A program made the position numbers and the translations under genes. Below are positions 56,801-63,385 of a stretch of DNA of 64,000 bases, in pieces (position 1 is the stretch's first letter; each line of letters opens with the position of its first letter). The notes beneath the pieces are model-generated. The model ran no database searches. It was not told the DNA's origin and was given only the letters and a program-made list of their open reading frames with translations. The stretch comes from Dryomyza anilis (lineage: Eukaryota > Arthropoda > Insecta > Diptera > Dryomyzidae): contig OX638131.1 in assembly GCA_951804985.1 (NCBI GenBank), positions 38,347,544-38,411,543 on the forward strand. The letters run 5' to 3'.

Positions 56801-57093
56801 CTCGTCCTTTAGTTCGAATTCAATTGCAATGATCTTGGCGTTGGCACCCGTCAGCTGACGTGTCAATTCACCCGTTGTGGTGGAGAATATCTGCACGATG
56901 CGATTAGTTATGATGAGCAGAAACCTGACCAATGAAGCAACAGTTGAATTAATACAAATCATGACTACTTTTTTTTGCTCAACTACGTCGCAACTTACTC
57001 GCCGTTAGGACTGTAGACTGGAGCATTCGCCACAATGTCACTACCAGCCAAGTGCTGCAGCTTCAGCCCATCAGCATCGCTATCGAAATCCAT
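32823..57093 (-). CDS. WDR75: WD repeat-containing protein 75 (UTP17/NAN1-like), ten exons, giant last intron
   Basis: Nucleolar WD-repeat protein of the small-subunit processome (t-UTP module), needed for pre-rRNA transcription and 18S processing. Ten exons: 57093-56999, 56924-56550, 56493-56386, 56322-56190, 55987-55577, 55515-55337, 54928-53742, 53680-53520, 53461-53261, 33191-32823. All borders are GT/AG and phases agree; total 3219 nt, 1072 residues (human about 830; the extra length is mainly in exon 7). Landmarks: APVYSPNGEFLLIITNRIVQ at the start of the first propeller, VVRLHPTEEMVATGDEKGRI, LYHWHHTSITSISFTATGSS, LESVLVKW, DPRTNTLVLNGRIGHLQFYS, LPHEGGFKAIEFSN, SFSQDGSLLAAGYG, then ELHVFQPNVPMPIYQRR. 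The last exon (LIEMSTHTMPPLSLLCGEFV, then an acidic DDDDGD tail) fits the conserved C-terminal LL-HTP...LCSMFVNSL region of the family and continues in phase from AGKTAVKS. The last intron is about 20 kb and holds another gene and many transposons. Confidence 0.94.
33192..34090. other. WDR75 last intron, 3' part; AT-only low-complexity tract
   Basis: 33730-33890 is almost pure A/T. No gene. Confidence 0.6.
34130..34325. repeat. Minisatellite with 22-bp unit
   Basis: Units such as TTTGTGGGAAACACTTCAAA(TA) alternate with TTTGTGAGAAACACTTTTCG(TG), giving a 44-bp higher-order pair. Two further units (TTTGTGGTAATTACTACTGA, TTTGTGAGAAACACTACGAT) lie after the MITE at 34919-34975, so the MITE split the array. 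Confidence 0.85.
34326..34918. mobile_element. MITE about 590 bp inserted in the 22-bp array
   Basis: Terminal inverted repeats of about 31 bp: AATTGAAGCGTTGGGTGCAA on the left and its near-complement TTGCACCAAACGCTTCAATT on the right. The motif CAATAAGGGCGTTA/TAACGCCC recurs four more times inside. No ORF. Confidence 0.85.
34980..36136. other. Intronic AT-rich sequence
   Basis: Nothing recognisable; 35095-35190 has a few repeats of TACAGTTT words. Confidence 0.4.
36137..36517. mobile_element. Almost fully palindromic MITE, CACAGAAAAAA termini
   Basis: The two halves are inverted copies over nearly the whole 381 bp (AATTGCATGCATTAATCAGT on the left; ACTGATTAATGCATGCAATT on the right; centre near ATTTTAGCAAATATAATTGA). 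Flanked by TA on both sides. Confidence 0.9.
36520..37030. other. Inverted and direct word repeats, unclassified
   Basis: GACAAAGGCGAAGTTTGTAT and AAACTTCGCCTTTATCTG form an inverted pair. CCGGCATATTTTGGAAAC and TGGCATATTTTGGGAACG, and AGATAAATGGAATTTT and its complement AATTCCATTTATCTG, occur further on. Probably decayed transposon sequence. Confidence 0.4.
37031..39470. other. Intronic sequence, no gene seen; SINE-like debris
   Basis: 37940-38000 (minus) and 38455-38520 (plus, CAGTGGTTAGAGCGTTGAAC) look like decayed SINE heads. The rest is AT-rich without clear structure. Confidence 0.4.
39477..39634. mobile_element. MITE with CACTCAGAAAA termini
   Basis: Left CACTCAGAAAAATG, right TTTTCTGAGTG, flanked by TA (in fact GTA/TAC) on both sides; 158 bp; internal TTAAGGAAA words. 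Confidence 0.85.
39755..39872. repeat. Hairpin of about 120 bp
   Basis: TTAGACCTATCACTTAACTG and its complement CAGTTTAGTGATAGGTCTAA are separated by about 45 bp; outer ATACCTCAT / ATGAGGTTGG also pair. Confidence 0.85.
40079..40595 (+). promoter_or_regulatory. Candidate promoter and 5' UTR of the nested secreted-peptide gene
   Basis: An initiator-like TCAGT at 40079-40083 opens a GC-richer, repeat-free stretch leading to the ATG at 40596. It contains CATATAAAAC at about 40117. Position-based inference. Confidence 0.35.
40596..45678 (+). CDS. Small secreted peptide nested in the WDR75 intron
   Basis: Two exons inferred: 40596-40697 (ATG to a consensus GTAAGT donor) and 45547-45678 (after TTCTCATTTGCAG), both phase 0, giving 77 residues. 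Exon 1 is almost entirely a signal peptide (KFVHIFVAISLILLLALVEQ, cleavage probably near RACG-PLP). Exon 2 encodes a basic tail: QQHLMPKIPQWHCLRYFKHD, VLMMRRCRHLRVPTVPRLGD, VKK and stop. One Cys lies near the likely cleavage site and two lie in exon 2; the latter could pair or dimerise. The 4.8-kb intron carries a SINE, a mariner, a fold-back and a 706-bp TIR element. It is transcribed against WDR75. A further internal exon cannot be excluded. I do not recognise the family; a peptide hormone or antimicrobial peptide is possible but unsupported. Confidence 0.6.
40912..40958. repeat. Short tandem repeat, about 15-16 bp unit
   Basis: Nearly four copies of CAGTTTGGTATATT directly before a SINE insertion. 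Confidence 0.8.
40960..41268 (+). mobile_element. tRNA-derived SINE, full-length copy
   Basis: Head GCCGCGGTAGCTCAGTGGTT, box B GGTTCAAGCC, same body as 31240 with a 10-bp difference near the CGGCAAACCTACGAGAG block, and an (ATT)n tail. Confidence 0.9.
41604..42958 (+). pseudogene. Dead Tc1/mariner transposon with terminal inverted repeats
   Basis: Ends AAAAATTGTAACATAGA and CTATGTTACAATTTT are inverted. The interior keeps recognisable transposase pieces in shifting frames: a helix-turn-helix-like SRQTVNRVLKNI-type stretch near 42060, CIMDDETYVFTDFSQF at about 42295 (first catalytic D region), and PPNCPEMSPVERYWGLIKRK at about 42630 (the conserved P-P-N-C-P-E...E-x-x-W block with the last catalytic residue). 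Several stops and frameshifts make it inactive. A MITE has inserted at 41753. Confidence 0.85.
41753..41970. mobile_element. MITE with CACCCAGAAAAAAAT termini, intact copy
   Basis: Left CACCCAGAAAAAAATTCC, right TTTTTTTCTGGGTG, with TA duplicated on both sides (41751-41752 and 41971-41972). Inserted in the 5' part of the dead mariner. A diverged piece of the same family lies at about 41290-41430. Confidence 0.92.
42959..43287. mobile_element. Fold-back (long TIR) element, family B copy 2
   Basis: Directly abuts the right end of the mariner. Arms of about 140 bp (AAGGTTTGCCATTTCATGAT and its complement). The left arm retains the AATAAGAGCGCTACAAAAG block; the right arm lacks it, the reverse of copy 1 at 18.3 kb. 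Confidence 0.85.
43736..44441. mobile_element. 706-bp TIR element (AGCCAGATATTGTATCTCGA)
   Basis: Left end AGCCAGATATTGTATCTCGA and right end TCGAGATACAATATCTGGCT are perfect inverted repeats over about 20 bp. No ORF of note. A truncated inverted copy lies at 3.1-3.7 kb. Confidence 0.88.
45386..45424. repeat. (TCTA)n microsatellite
   Basis: About nine units of CTAT with single changes. Confidence 0.85.
45679..46410 (+). other. Probable 3' UTR of the nested gene and flanking sequence
   Basis: GC-richer at first, including CTGCTGCTGCCGATGCCAAT-type repeats (45750-45790), then AT-rich with AATAAA near 46101. No other gene seen. Confidence 0.45.
46414..46655. mobile_element. Orphan right end of the 2-kb TIR transposon family
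   Basis: Reverse complement of about 30880-31145: AAGAAAACACGATGTTTATG with the same GTTTGCTATAACACTTGGACA iteron-like words. Only the terminal part is present. Confidence 0.75.
46741..48200. mobile_element. Dispersed repeat family A, copy 3
   Basis: Collinear with 8310-9920. Starts CACGGATAGAAAAGATTT; ends GGGAGAGTCCTTTTTTTTGCAGCGTGTG. Interrupted at 47048-47252 by a SINE fragment. Confidence 0.8.
47048..47252 (-). mobile_element. SINE fragment inside repeat family A
   Basis: Reverse-complement SINE from CAGTTTATTGCCAAATCCGA to ACCACTGAGCTAACGCG; lacks the 3' third and the tail. Confidence 0.85.
48491..49203. mobile_element. Fold-back element about 713 bp, family C
   Basis: Ends TATAGGGCCGGTCGAAAT and GAGACCGGCCCTATA are inverted. 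Arms extend some 250 bp (CATAAGTGGTTTTTGAATTA / TAATTCAAAAACCACTTATG; CAAGGTCACGTGGTACC / GTATCACGTGACCTTG). No coding capacity. Confidence 0.9.
49375..49682 (-). mobile_element. tRNA-derived SINE, full-length copy
   Basis: Reverse complement of the family: (TAA)n tail at the left, GGCTTGAACCGGGGACC and CACTGAGCTACCGCGGC at the right. Confidence 0.9.
49690..50160. other. Intronic AT-rich sequence
   Basis: No gene. 50030-50150 resembles 52390-52450 (CTGTGATTT...ACTATAAACTTT), suggesting the Helitron-like element inserted into an older repeat. Confidence 0.4.
50815..51910. repeat. Minisatellite, 15-bp unit ACTCACCACACTAAA, about 70 copies
   Basis: Unit boundaries drift by one base at a few TTTCACC variants. 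Because 15 is a multiple of 3, long open frames arise on both strands (a F-S-V-V-S pentapeptide on the minus strand, T-T-L-K-L on the plus strand). These are by-products of the repeat, not genes. Confidence 0.95.
51905..52065. repeat. Minisatellite, 15-bp unit GAATTCTACGGGAAA
   Basis: About ten variable copies; the same unit forms the array at 27.7 kb. Confidence 0.85.
52310..52560. repeat. Direct duplication of about 160 bp
   Basis: CAGCTATTTTTCAAAATTAT ... AATTTGTACGCAAAA ... TTTGTCCCGTCCGGAA occurs at 52303-52398 and again at 52472-52545. Confidence 0.75.
52925..53195. repeat. Minisatellite with 42-bp unit, about six copies
   Basis: Unit resembles TGAATTTCAAATGGAATTTC followed by TGAATTACAATTGATGTCTT; starts at about 42-bp spacing. 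It sits 65 bp inside the WDR75 giant intron, next to its donor site. Confidence 0.9.
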
Positions 57094-57362
57094 GTCTGTG
57101 CGTTGGAGTCTCGTGTCTTAAGGGACAAAAGTTTTTGTGCGTTAGTCTGAACGATGGTTTTGTGTAAATTGTTGTTTATTGGAGTTTATTCAATAATAAC
57201 CACTTGCATGCAGTAATGCACAATAGTCTTTTATTTATTATTTGTCTTTTTTCAATAAAATAACACCAATGTATGAGATAAATGTAAAATTCCAACGTTG
57301 TTTCGTCGCAATGTTGCTGCGATGAAGGTGGTGGTTTGACGTTTAACCACACGTGCAAACAA
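57094..57362. promoter_or_regulatory. WDR75 5' flank
   Basis: Immediately upstream (minus strand) of the WDR75 ATG; no TATA box at the right spacing. A TATA-less promoter would fit a housekeeping ribosome-biogenesis gene. Confidence 0.35.
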
Positions 57363-57440
57363 GAAGATTATTATATCGATTACCGATATCGATTAATTGA
57401 AGATTATTATATCGAATACCGATATCGATTAATGATATTC
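57363..57440. promoter_or_regulatory. Duplicated TATCGAT-rich module upstream of WDR75
   Basis: Two near-identical units of about 37 bp (GAAGATTATTATATCGATTA then CCGATATCGATTAAT) place several ATATCGAT/GATATCGAT cores 270-340 bp upstream of the WDR75 ATG. TATCGATA is the core of the fly DRE/DREF promoter element of growth genes. Whether these cores act as DREs is inference. Confidence 0.4.
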
Positions 57441-57699
57441 GTGTATCGTCAGACATTGTTCAATACCTGATTTGGGCAGTATAAATTACATTTTGTAATT
57501 AATTACACGATCAAATTACATGTATTGTATTTCAATTAGAATTACATTCAAATATACTTGAACTTTTTTATATTATAATTTATTTATAATTTAATTTAAA
57601 TTTACACTTTGAAAAATTTTGAAATAGAAATTAAAAGTAATTGAGTACATAAAAAAGTAATCTATTCAATATATTATCCATTAAACTTGACAATCTGAT

Positions 57700-58115
57700 G
57701 GAAGGGAATACCAGTTTATGGGTGTAGATTCAGTTTTAGGTGTGTTATTGAATCTTTTTTAGATGAAACAGTAACAATGGCCAAAGACACACATCCGTTA
57801 TTGGGGCTTTTTGGATGAAACTGTTCCAATAGGTGTAGATGAACATCCAGGAGCGTCATAGGAACTTTTTTTTAGATGAAACAGTTACTACGGGCAGAGA
57901 TGCACACCCGTTATTGGACCTGCAAATCCAGGTGCGTCGTTGAAACTTTTTGAATGAAACTTTTACAATGGGCGTAGATGCGCCTCCAGGCGCGTCATAG
58001 GAACAATGGTCATAGTTGCGCATTAAGGTGCATCATTGGAACTTTTTTGATGAAACTGTTCCAATGGTCACAGATGCGTATTGGCAGTCATTGGAACTGT
58101 TTCATAAATTACCCT
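57700..58115. repeat. Degenerate minisatellite, about 60-65-bp unit
   Basis: TTTTTGATGAAACTGTTCCAAT, GGTGTAGATGCACATCC and GGTGCGTCATTGGAAC recur five or six times with indels. Confidence 0.8.
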
Positions 58116-58315
58116 AATAGTTACACATCATCTGACAATGTATCGAAATCCACAAAGTGTGTTATATAATTTGTCTAGCTATTGTTTTTTGAAATTTGAA
58201 TTCGAATCGTACGGATGTGCTTTGAATTTGTTCTCTTGATTTCAAATATTTTCAAATTTTTTCCATTTTGTTAAAAAAGAAGAAAAATAATAATAATAAT
58301 TTATTGCTGCGTCCA

Positions 58316-60025
58316 ATGGACAATATTCAGCAAGAAAATCTAATCGGTGATTGCTATCAAAAAAAGGAGCCACCAGACAACGGTATGCGCATTATTAGCG
58401 TTCAAAATGTTCCCGCTATTGATAAGAATGAACGAGAGTTTGATTATCGGAGTTACAATAGTAATTTCCCGTCATTACCGTTGTCACGTTCACCATCTTC
58501 ATCATCCTCCATGGACTCACATTCTATTTCTAAAAATTCAAACCAGAATTCAAAAATAAGCCAGCAACAACATAACGTCTCATACAAATCGTCGATTATT
58601 GTTGGCGAAATCAATAATTTACAAAACTCTTCACATATCTCGACTTCAAACATTTCGCCAAAATCTCTTGGTACTGAAATCAACGAAATGGACTATGATT
58701 CGGCTAATAATCCTAATTTTGAGGAGGAGCCTTCTAATGATAATAATAATACCAAAAACGGATTCAACATTAAACAAAAGAGGCTTAAACGTTCCAACAA
58801 AGGAGAAATTGTGCATGTGGATGTATCAAGTTTCAGAAAAGATAAGGTAGATTTAAGTAACTCAAACATTAGTCAAAACCGTTTTGCCATTTTGGGCGAT
58901 TTAATTGTAGAAAATACTTCTATACCTAAAACATATAAAAATACACAATCTAAAAAAAGTTCTGGTAAAATTGAGGTATCTGTTTTACCAAAGAAAAAAT
59001 TATGCCCACCAATATTTTTACACAATGTAAATATTAAAAACTTAGGTGATCAATTGAGAGCAAAACAACCAAATATATTTTTTAAAATAACAAATAAAAA
59101 TAAATATAAAAGCAAACTTTACTTGGATGATGCATCTGCACATACAGAGATGATGACATTACTTAGAGATAAACAAATAGATTCATACTCCTACACGCCT
59201 AAGGAATATAAACAAATTAGTTTAATTCTTAGAGGTTTATATTATGAAACCGAAGTCGATGAGATTAAAACTGCTCTTAATGAAATCGTTCCAGATACAA
59301 TTTTTAAAGTATCAAAATTTTCCACCCCTTATTCTATTCGCAATCAAATTGATACCGGTTTATTTTTGATAACATTAATTACTGGTAAAAAAATAAGTGA
59401 CATAAGTCACATTCGTTATTTATTAAACCAGTCTATAACTTGGGAAGCACCTAAATCAAAATCTAAAGAGATTCAATGCAAAAGATGCCAATACTGGGGT
59501 CATATTGCTCGTAACTGCAATAGACAATACACTTGTGTGAAATGCAACGAACAGCATGACCCCGGTAAGTGCTTATTAAAAAAAGGAGATATTGCTCCTT
59601 TCTGTGCTAATTGTAAACAATCTGGTCACCCTGCTAATTGGAGAGGATGTCCGGCTTTCAAACAATATGTAGCATATAAAAAAAATATCATTAACGAAGC
59701 AAAAGAAAGAAAATCTTCTGCATTAAACCAAGTCAATCAGGCATTGAATAAATTAGATTATGTTTCAAATTCTAGAACTTTTGCCAGTAATTTCTACAAT
59801 CAAAATTCTCATTTACCAAATCAGGCGTTGTATTCAAATACAGAGAATAATAAACCACAAATAATTAATGAGTTTTTAAAAATTTCAAAATTGTTATGTG
59901 ATCCAATTCCATTAGAAACAAAAATTCATAATTTCATACTTAATTATAAAAATATGTCAAAATCTGAAGCAAAAAATGAATGCTTAAATCTTTTATCAGA
60001 AGTTAAACAAGTATATGGTCCATAA
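58316..60025 (+). CDS. Retrotransposon ORF1: Gag-like protein with three CCHC knuckles
   Basis: 569-residue nucleic-acid-binding protein that would package element RNA. The N-terminal 230 residues are Ser/Asn-rich and low-complexity. From about 235 to 385 there is a folded region (PPIFLHNVNIKNLGDQLRAK, LRDKQIDSYSYTPKEYKQIS, LILRGLYYETEVDEIKTALN, FLITLITGKK) like the RNA-recognition plus pre-C2HC region of jockey-clade Gags. Three zinc knuckles follow at about 388-445: CKRCQYWGHIARNC (CX2CX4HX4C), CVKCNEQHDPGKC (CX2CX3HX4C), CANCKQSGHPANWRGC (CX2CX4HX6C), the classic jockey order. The C-terminus is Asn-rich and ends EVKQVYGP. I start at ATG 58316 in place of the in-frame TTG at 58268. The stop overlaps the ORF2 start by 11 nt. 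Confidence 0.92.
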   Translation: MDNIQQENLIGDCYQKKEPPDNGMRIISVQNVPAIDKNEREFDYRSYNSNFPSLPLSRSPSSSSSMDSHSISKNSNQNSKISQQQHNVSYKSSIIVGEINNLQNSSHISTSNISPKSLGTEINEMDYDSANNPNFEEEPSNDNNNTKNGFNIKQKRLKRSNKGEIVHVDVSSFRKDKVDLSNSNISQNRFAILGDLIVENTSIPKTYKNTQSKKSSGKIEVSVLPKKKLCPPIFLHNVNIKNLGDQLRAKQPNIFFKITNKNKYKSKLYLDDASAHTEMMTLLRDKQIDSYSYTPKEYKQISLILRGLYYETEVDEIKTALNEIVPDTIFKVSKFSTPYSIRNQIDTGLFLITLITGKKISDISHIRYLLNQSITWEAPKSKSKEIQCKRCQYWGHIARNCNRQYTCVKCNEQHDPGKCLLKKGDIAPFCANCKQSGHPANWRGCPAFKQYVAYKKNIINEAKERKSSALNQVNQALNKLDYVSNSRTFASNFYNQNSHLPNQALYSNTENNKPQIINEFLKISKLLCDPIPLETKIHNFILNYKNMSKSEAKNECLNLLSEVKQVYGP

Positions 60026-62930
60026 CTGTTTAAATTTATTAACTTTTAATGTTAGGTCGCTTATTGAAACGAGCCGTAAATTGGAACTATTAAAAATTCT
60101 GCAAAGCAATAAAATTAATATTGCATTTATTCAAGAAACACACTTATCAAAATCAAATAAAATTTTGTTTGGAGATTATGAATTCATTTGCGATAATTCT
60201 TCTCAGGGCGTGGCAATTGCTATCAAAAATTCATATGTTTTCACTATTGTATCCATTTCCGGTTTAAAATTTCCAAACGTATTTATAAAAATTAATTTGT
60301 CATTTGATGGATTAGTAAAAACTTTTTTATTTGGTTCAATCTATTTTCCATGTAATTTTAACACAGCTGACATATTTAACGGTCTTACAACAATTTCAAA
60401 TTTTTCGAAAGATTTTGACGGAACTTTTATTGGTGGTGATTTAAATGCGAAAAATCATTTATGGGGTGACAACATGGATAATTGTAATGGTAAGATATTA
60501 TTAGATTGGTTAAATAATTCAGATCACTATTTTACAAGAGTTTGTGATCGTACACCATCATATCCAAATGGTTCTTCCTTTCTCGATCATTTTCTTATTA
60601 GTTCTAACATAATCAACATCGTTAATCCAAATTTCACCGCTTCTAGTCTTTCGTCATTTTCAGATCACTTTCCACTTAAATTAAAAATAGATTTACTAAA
60701 TTTTGATATTCTACTAAAACAACCTCGTTGTTATACCTCCTTTGCTGATACTAACTGGAATATTTTTAAAGTTGATCTTGAAAATTCTATTACTGATATT
60801 CTTCCTCCATCGAACCGAAATTTGACTAATATTGAAATTGATAATTTTATTGAAAAATTTGCATCATCTGTTATCGTAACATCTGAAGCACACTCAAAAG
60901 AGGTTCAACTTAAAAACAAAAAATGCTTTGTATCAGATAAAATAAATAGTTTATTCAAGAAGAAACATGAATGGCAAAGAAAACTTAAACACATTTTTCA
61001 TAGAAATCATAATAGAAAAAATTCCGAATATATTTTACTTTCTAAACAGATACAACTTTTGAAAATTATTATAAAAGAGCAAATAGACTTAGAACAGGCA
61101 AAACTTTTCAATGACAAACTTCAAAATATTAAGCCTGGTCCAACCGCTTTTAAACAAATTTATAGTATATTAGGAAGTAAAAAAGGAATAAATTATAGTG
61201 AAGTTTCAAGAAACAATGTTATTGTTTCTGACGATAGTGGAAAAGCTGATATTTTTCGACAGCACTTCGCAGAAATTTATCAGGAAACTGTGCCACAAAG
61301 AGATGACATTTCTGAAATTAAAAATAGAATAAATTCAACATTGCACAGTTATCAAATGCCATTTTTAAATTTTAATAATTCGGTTTCTTCTTTCTCCAAT
61401 TTAGATTCTACCCATTTTACAAATTCAAATGAATTACTATTAATTTCTAAATCATTGAACAACAAAAAATCTTTTGGTCTAGACAAAATTTCAAATTTTC
61501 TTATCAAAAAATTTCCTTCAATAGCTTTCAAATTTCTTACTATAATATTTAACAATTGCTTAAATAATGGATATTTTCCATACGCTTGGAAAATTGCTAA
61601 AATAATTCCACTTCAAAAAAAAACGGGAAACATAGACGTTAACAATTTCAGACCAATATCAATGCTTTCAAATTTAGGTAAGCTTCTTGAACGTATTATA
61701 AGACTTAAAATGGATTTAAATTTAGATATAGAATATATTCCTAATCACCAATTCGGATTTAAAAAAAGCCATTCAACTACACATGCGTTACTTAAATTTC
61801 ATAATGATGTTGTATGTAACTTAAGACAACAGAAGTGCACTGTAGCTGTTTCTCTTGATATTGAAAAAGCATTTGACAGTGCATATCACGATGGAATTTT
61901 GTATAAATTAATCAATTTAGGATTTGATCCATTTATTGTAAAACTTTTTTTCAGTTTTTTCAGTAATCGAAATTTTTGTGTTCAGATAAATAATACATTC
62001 TCTTCTATTGGCATAGTAAAAAGTGGCGTACCTCAAGGTTCTATTCTCGCTCCACATCTTTATAACATTTTTATACATGACTTTCCTCATGTATATAATG
62101 ACTCAATTGGTATACTTTATGCCGATGACTCCTTATTATATACACACGACATATCACCTTGTGTTGCCTTAAATGTGGTAAAAAATCATCTTTTGAAAGT
62201 CAATAATTATTATAAAGAATGGGGTATTAAAATAAATACTTCAAAATCAGAAGCAATTTGTCTAAGAAATGCGAGTGGGAAATGTCATAGATCAGTTGTA
62301 CCTGAGAGTAAAAATTTGAAGTTGTTTCTAGAAGGTGAAGAAATTCCTTTTAAAAATAGTATTAAATATCTAGGAGTAGTTTTCAATAAATTAGTTAAAT
62401 TTAACGAACACGCAAAAATTATATTAAAAAAAGCTTATAAAATTAAAAATATGTTTTCCAAAATTTTAAGTAGCAAGCATTTAAATTACAAAACGAAACT
62501 TCTTGTATATAAAGTTAGTATACGCCCCGTTCTACTCTACGCGTTTCCAATATGGTTTACGATCTCTCCTTCGGTTGCTAAACAATTTGAAATTTTTGAA
62601 AGAAAAATATTACGTCTCTGTATAGATAGGAACTATGAATCTATGACTAAGCGATACTCTAATAAATTTATATACTCTCATGCAAATGTAAATCCTTTGT
62701 GTAACTATGCCTTTTGTTTACTGAAAAATTTTTTAAATAGACTTTCATTTCACGAAAATGACTCACTTTTAGATATATACAACTATCAAAAGACCCTTAA
62801 TTGGTCATCTACGTACTACCTTTCTCCTATTGGTTTTGTTAATGAAAATATTAATTTAAACATAGATGTAAATTCCTCACTTTTGCCAGACTTTTTTCTT
62901 TTATCATCTCCCGGTACTCATCGTGGTTAA
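60015..62930 (+). CDS. Retrotransposon ORF2: APE endonuclease + reverse transcriptase
   Basis: 971-residue enzyme for target-primed reverse transcription. Endonuclease at about 1-220: LNLLTFNVRSL, FIQETHL (catalytic Glu, about residue 40), GGDLNAKNHLWGD (about 140), SSFLDHFLI and the final SDHFPL (about 216). Reverse transcriptase at about 485-740: SFGLDKISNFLIKKF, IIPLQKKTGNIDVNNFRPIS, HQFGFKKSHSTTHALLKF, VSLDIEKAFDSAYHDGILYK, VPQGSILAPHLYNIF and the catalytic YADD at 702-705. The thumb and tail follow (GIKINTSKSEAICL, IKYLGVVFN, YKVSIRPVLLYAFPIW). No RNase H domain and no C-terminal zinc knuckle, as in jockey-clade elements. Every catalytic motif looks intact. The reading frame is +1 relative to ORF1 and starts within ATGGTCCATAA, so translation probably depends on termination-reinitiation. 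Confidence 0.96.
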   Translation: MVHNCLNLLTFNVRSLIETSRKLELLKILQSNKINIAFIQETHLSKSNKILFGDYEFICDNSSQGVAIAIKNSYVFTIVSISGLKFPNVFIKINLSFDGLVKTFLFGSIYFPCNFNTADIFNGLTTISNFSKDFDGTFIGGDLNAKNHLWGDNMDNCNGKILLDWLNNSDHYFTRVCDRTPSYPNGSSFLDHFLISSNIINIVNPNFTASSLSSFSDHFPLKLKIDLLNFDILLKQPRCYTSFADTNWNIFKVDLENSITDILPPSNRNLTNIEIDNFIEKFASSVIVTSEAHSKEVQLKNKKCFVSDKINSLFKKKHEWQRKLKHIFHRNHNRKNSEYILLSKQIQLLKIIIKEQIDLEQAKLFNDKLQNIKPGPTAFKQIYSILGSKKGINYSEVSRNNVIVSDDSGKADIFRQHFAEIYQETVPQRDDISEIKNRINSTLHSYQMPFLNFNNSVSSFSNLDSTHFTNSNELLLISKSLNNKKSFGLDKISNFLIKKFPSIAFKFLTIIFNNCLNNGYFPYAWKIAKIIPLQKKTGNIDVNNFRPISMLSNLGKLLERIIRLKMDLNLDIEYIPNHQFGFKKSHSTTHALLKFHNDVVCNLRQQKCTVAVSLDIEKAFDSAYHDGILYKLINLGFDPFIVKLFFSFFSNRNFCVQINNTFSSIGIVKSGVPQGSILAPHLYNIFIHDFPHVYNDSIGILYADDSLLYTHDISPCVALNVVKNHLLKVNNYYKEWGIKINTSKSEAICLRNASGKCHRSVVPESKNLKLFLEGEEIPFKNSIKYLGVVFNKLVKFNEHAKIILKKAYKIKNMFSKILSSKHLNYKTKLLVYKVSIRPVLLYAFPIWFTISPSVAKQFEIFERKILRLCIDRNYESMTKRYSNKFIYSHANVNPLCNYAFCLLKNFLNRLSFHENDSLLDIYNYQKTLNWSSTYYLSPIGFVNENINLNIDVNSSLLPDFFLLSSPGTHRG

Positions 62931-63243
62931 AATATTAATGTAACAATTTTATAAAATTGTTTATTTGTTTTATACTTAGTATTAAGGTCTAGTTTTAAGT
63001 ATATTAGTTAATTATTTTTAAGTTATGAAAAGAGATTTACTCTCAAACCATCGTCAAAGTGCCGGGAGCAAGCACTGTTCTAAATATATATAATAAAAAT
63101 AATAATAATCTCTTATTATCTTCAGCAAGAAGCGTATTTTACTCAAAATTGTAATTAGAATAATACTTATAATAGTTCTAAGTAATCTTTTGTTAATTTG
63201 ATACCTTGAAAACAATATTTATACCGAAATTAATAGTCTCAAT

Positions 63244-63268
63244 AAAACTTAACTTAACTTAACTTAAC
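63244..63268 (+). repeat. Pentanucleotide tail of the retrotransposon
   Basis: Five AACTT units follow AATAAA directly and end at the target-site duplication. A short simple-sequence 3' tail in place of poly(A) is known in some non-LTR clades (for example I-type), but is unusual beside a jockey-like Gag. Confidence 0.9.
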
Positions 63269-63385
63269 TTGTCTAGCTATTAAGTAGCATTTTTTACTGT
63301 GTGTTTGCACATTAAAAAAAAACTTCCATTCTGATAAATAAAAATATATTTAAAGTTAAATTTGTAAATTTTTATTTTCAATAAT

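Larger units (their letters stand above)
58171..63281 (+). mobile_element. Full-length jockey-type non-LTR retrotransposon with target-site duplication
   Basis: The 13-bp TTGTCTAGCTATT at 58171-58183 is repeated exactly at 63269-63281. Between them lie a 132-bp 5' UTR, intact ORF1 (58316-60025), intact ORF2 (60015-62930), a 338-bp 3' UTR with AATAAA, and a tail of five AACTT units in place of poly(A). No LTRs. The perfect duplication and uninterrupted ORFs indicate a recent insertion. Confidence 0.95.
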
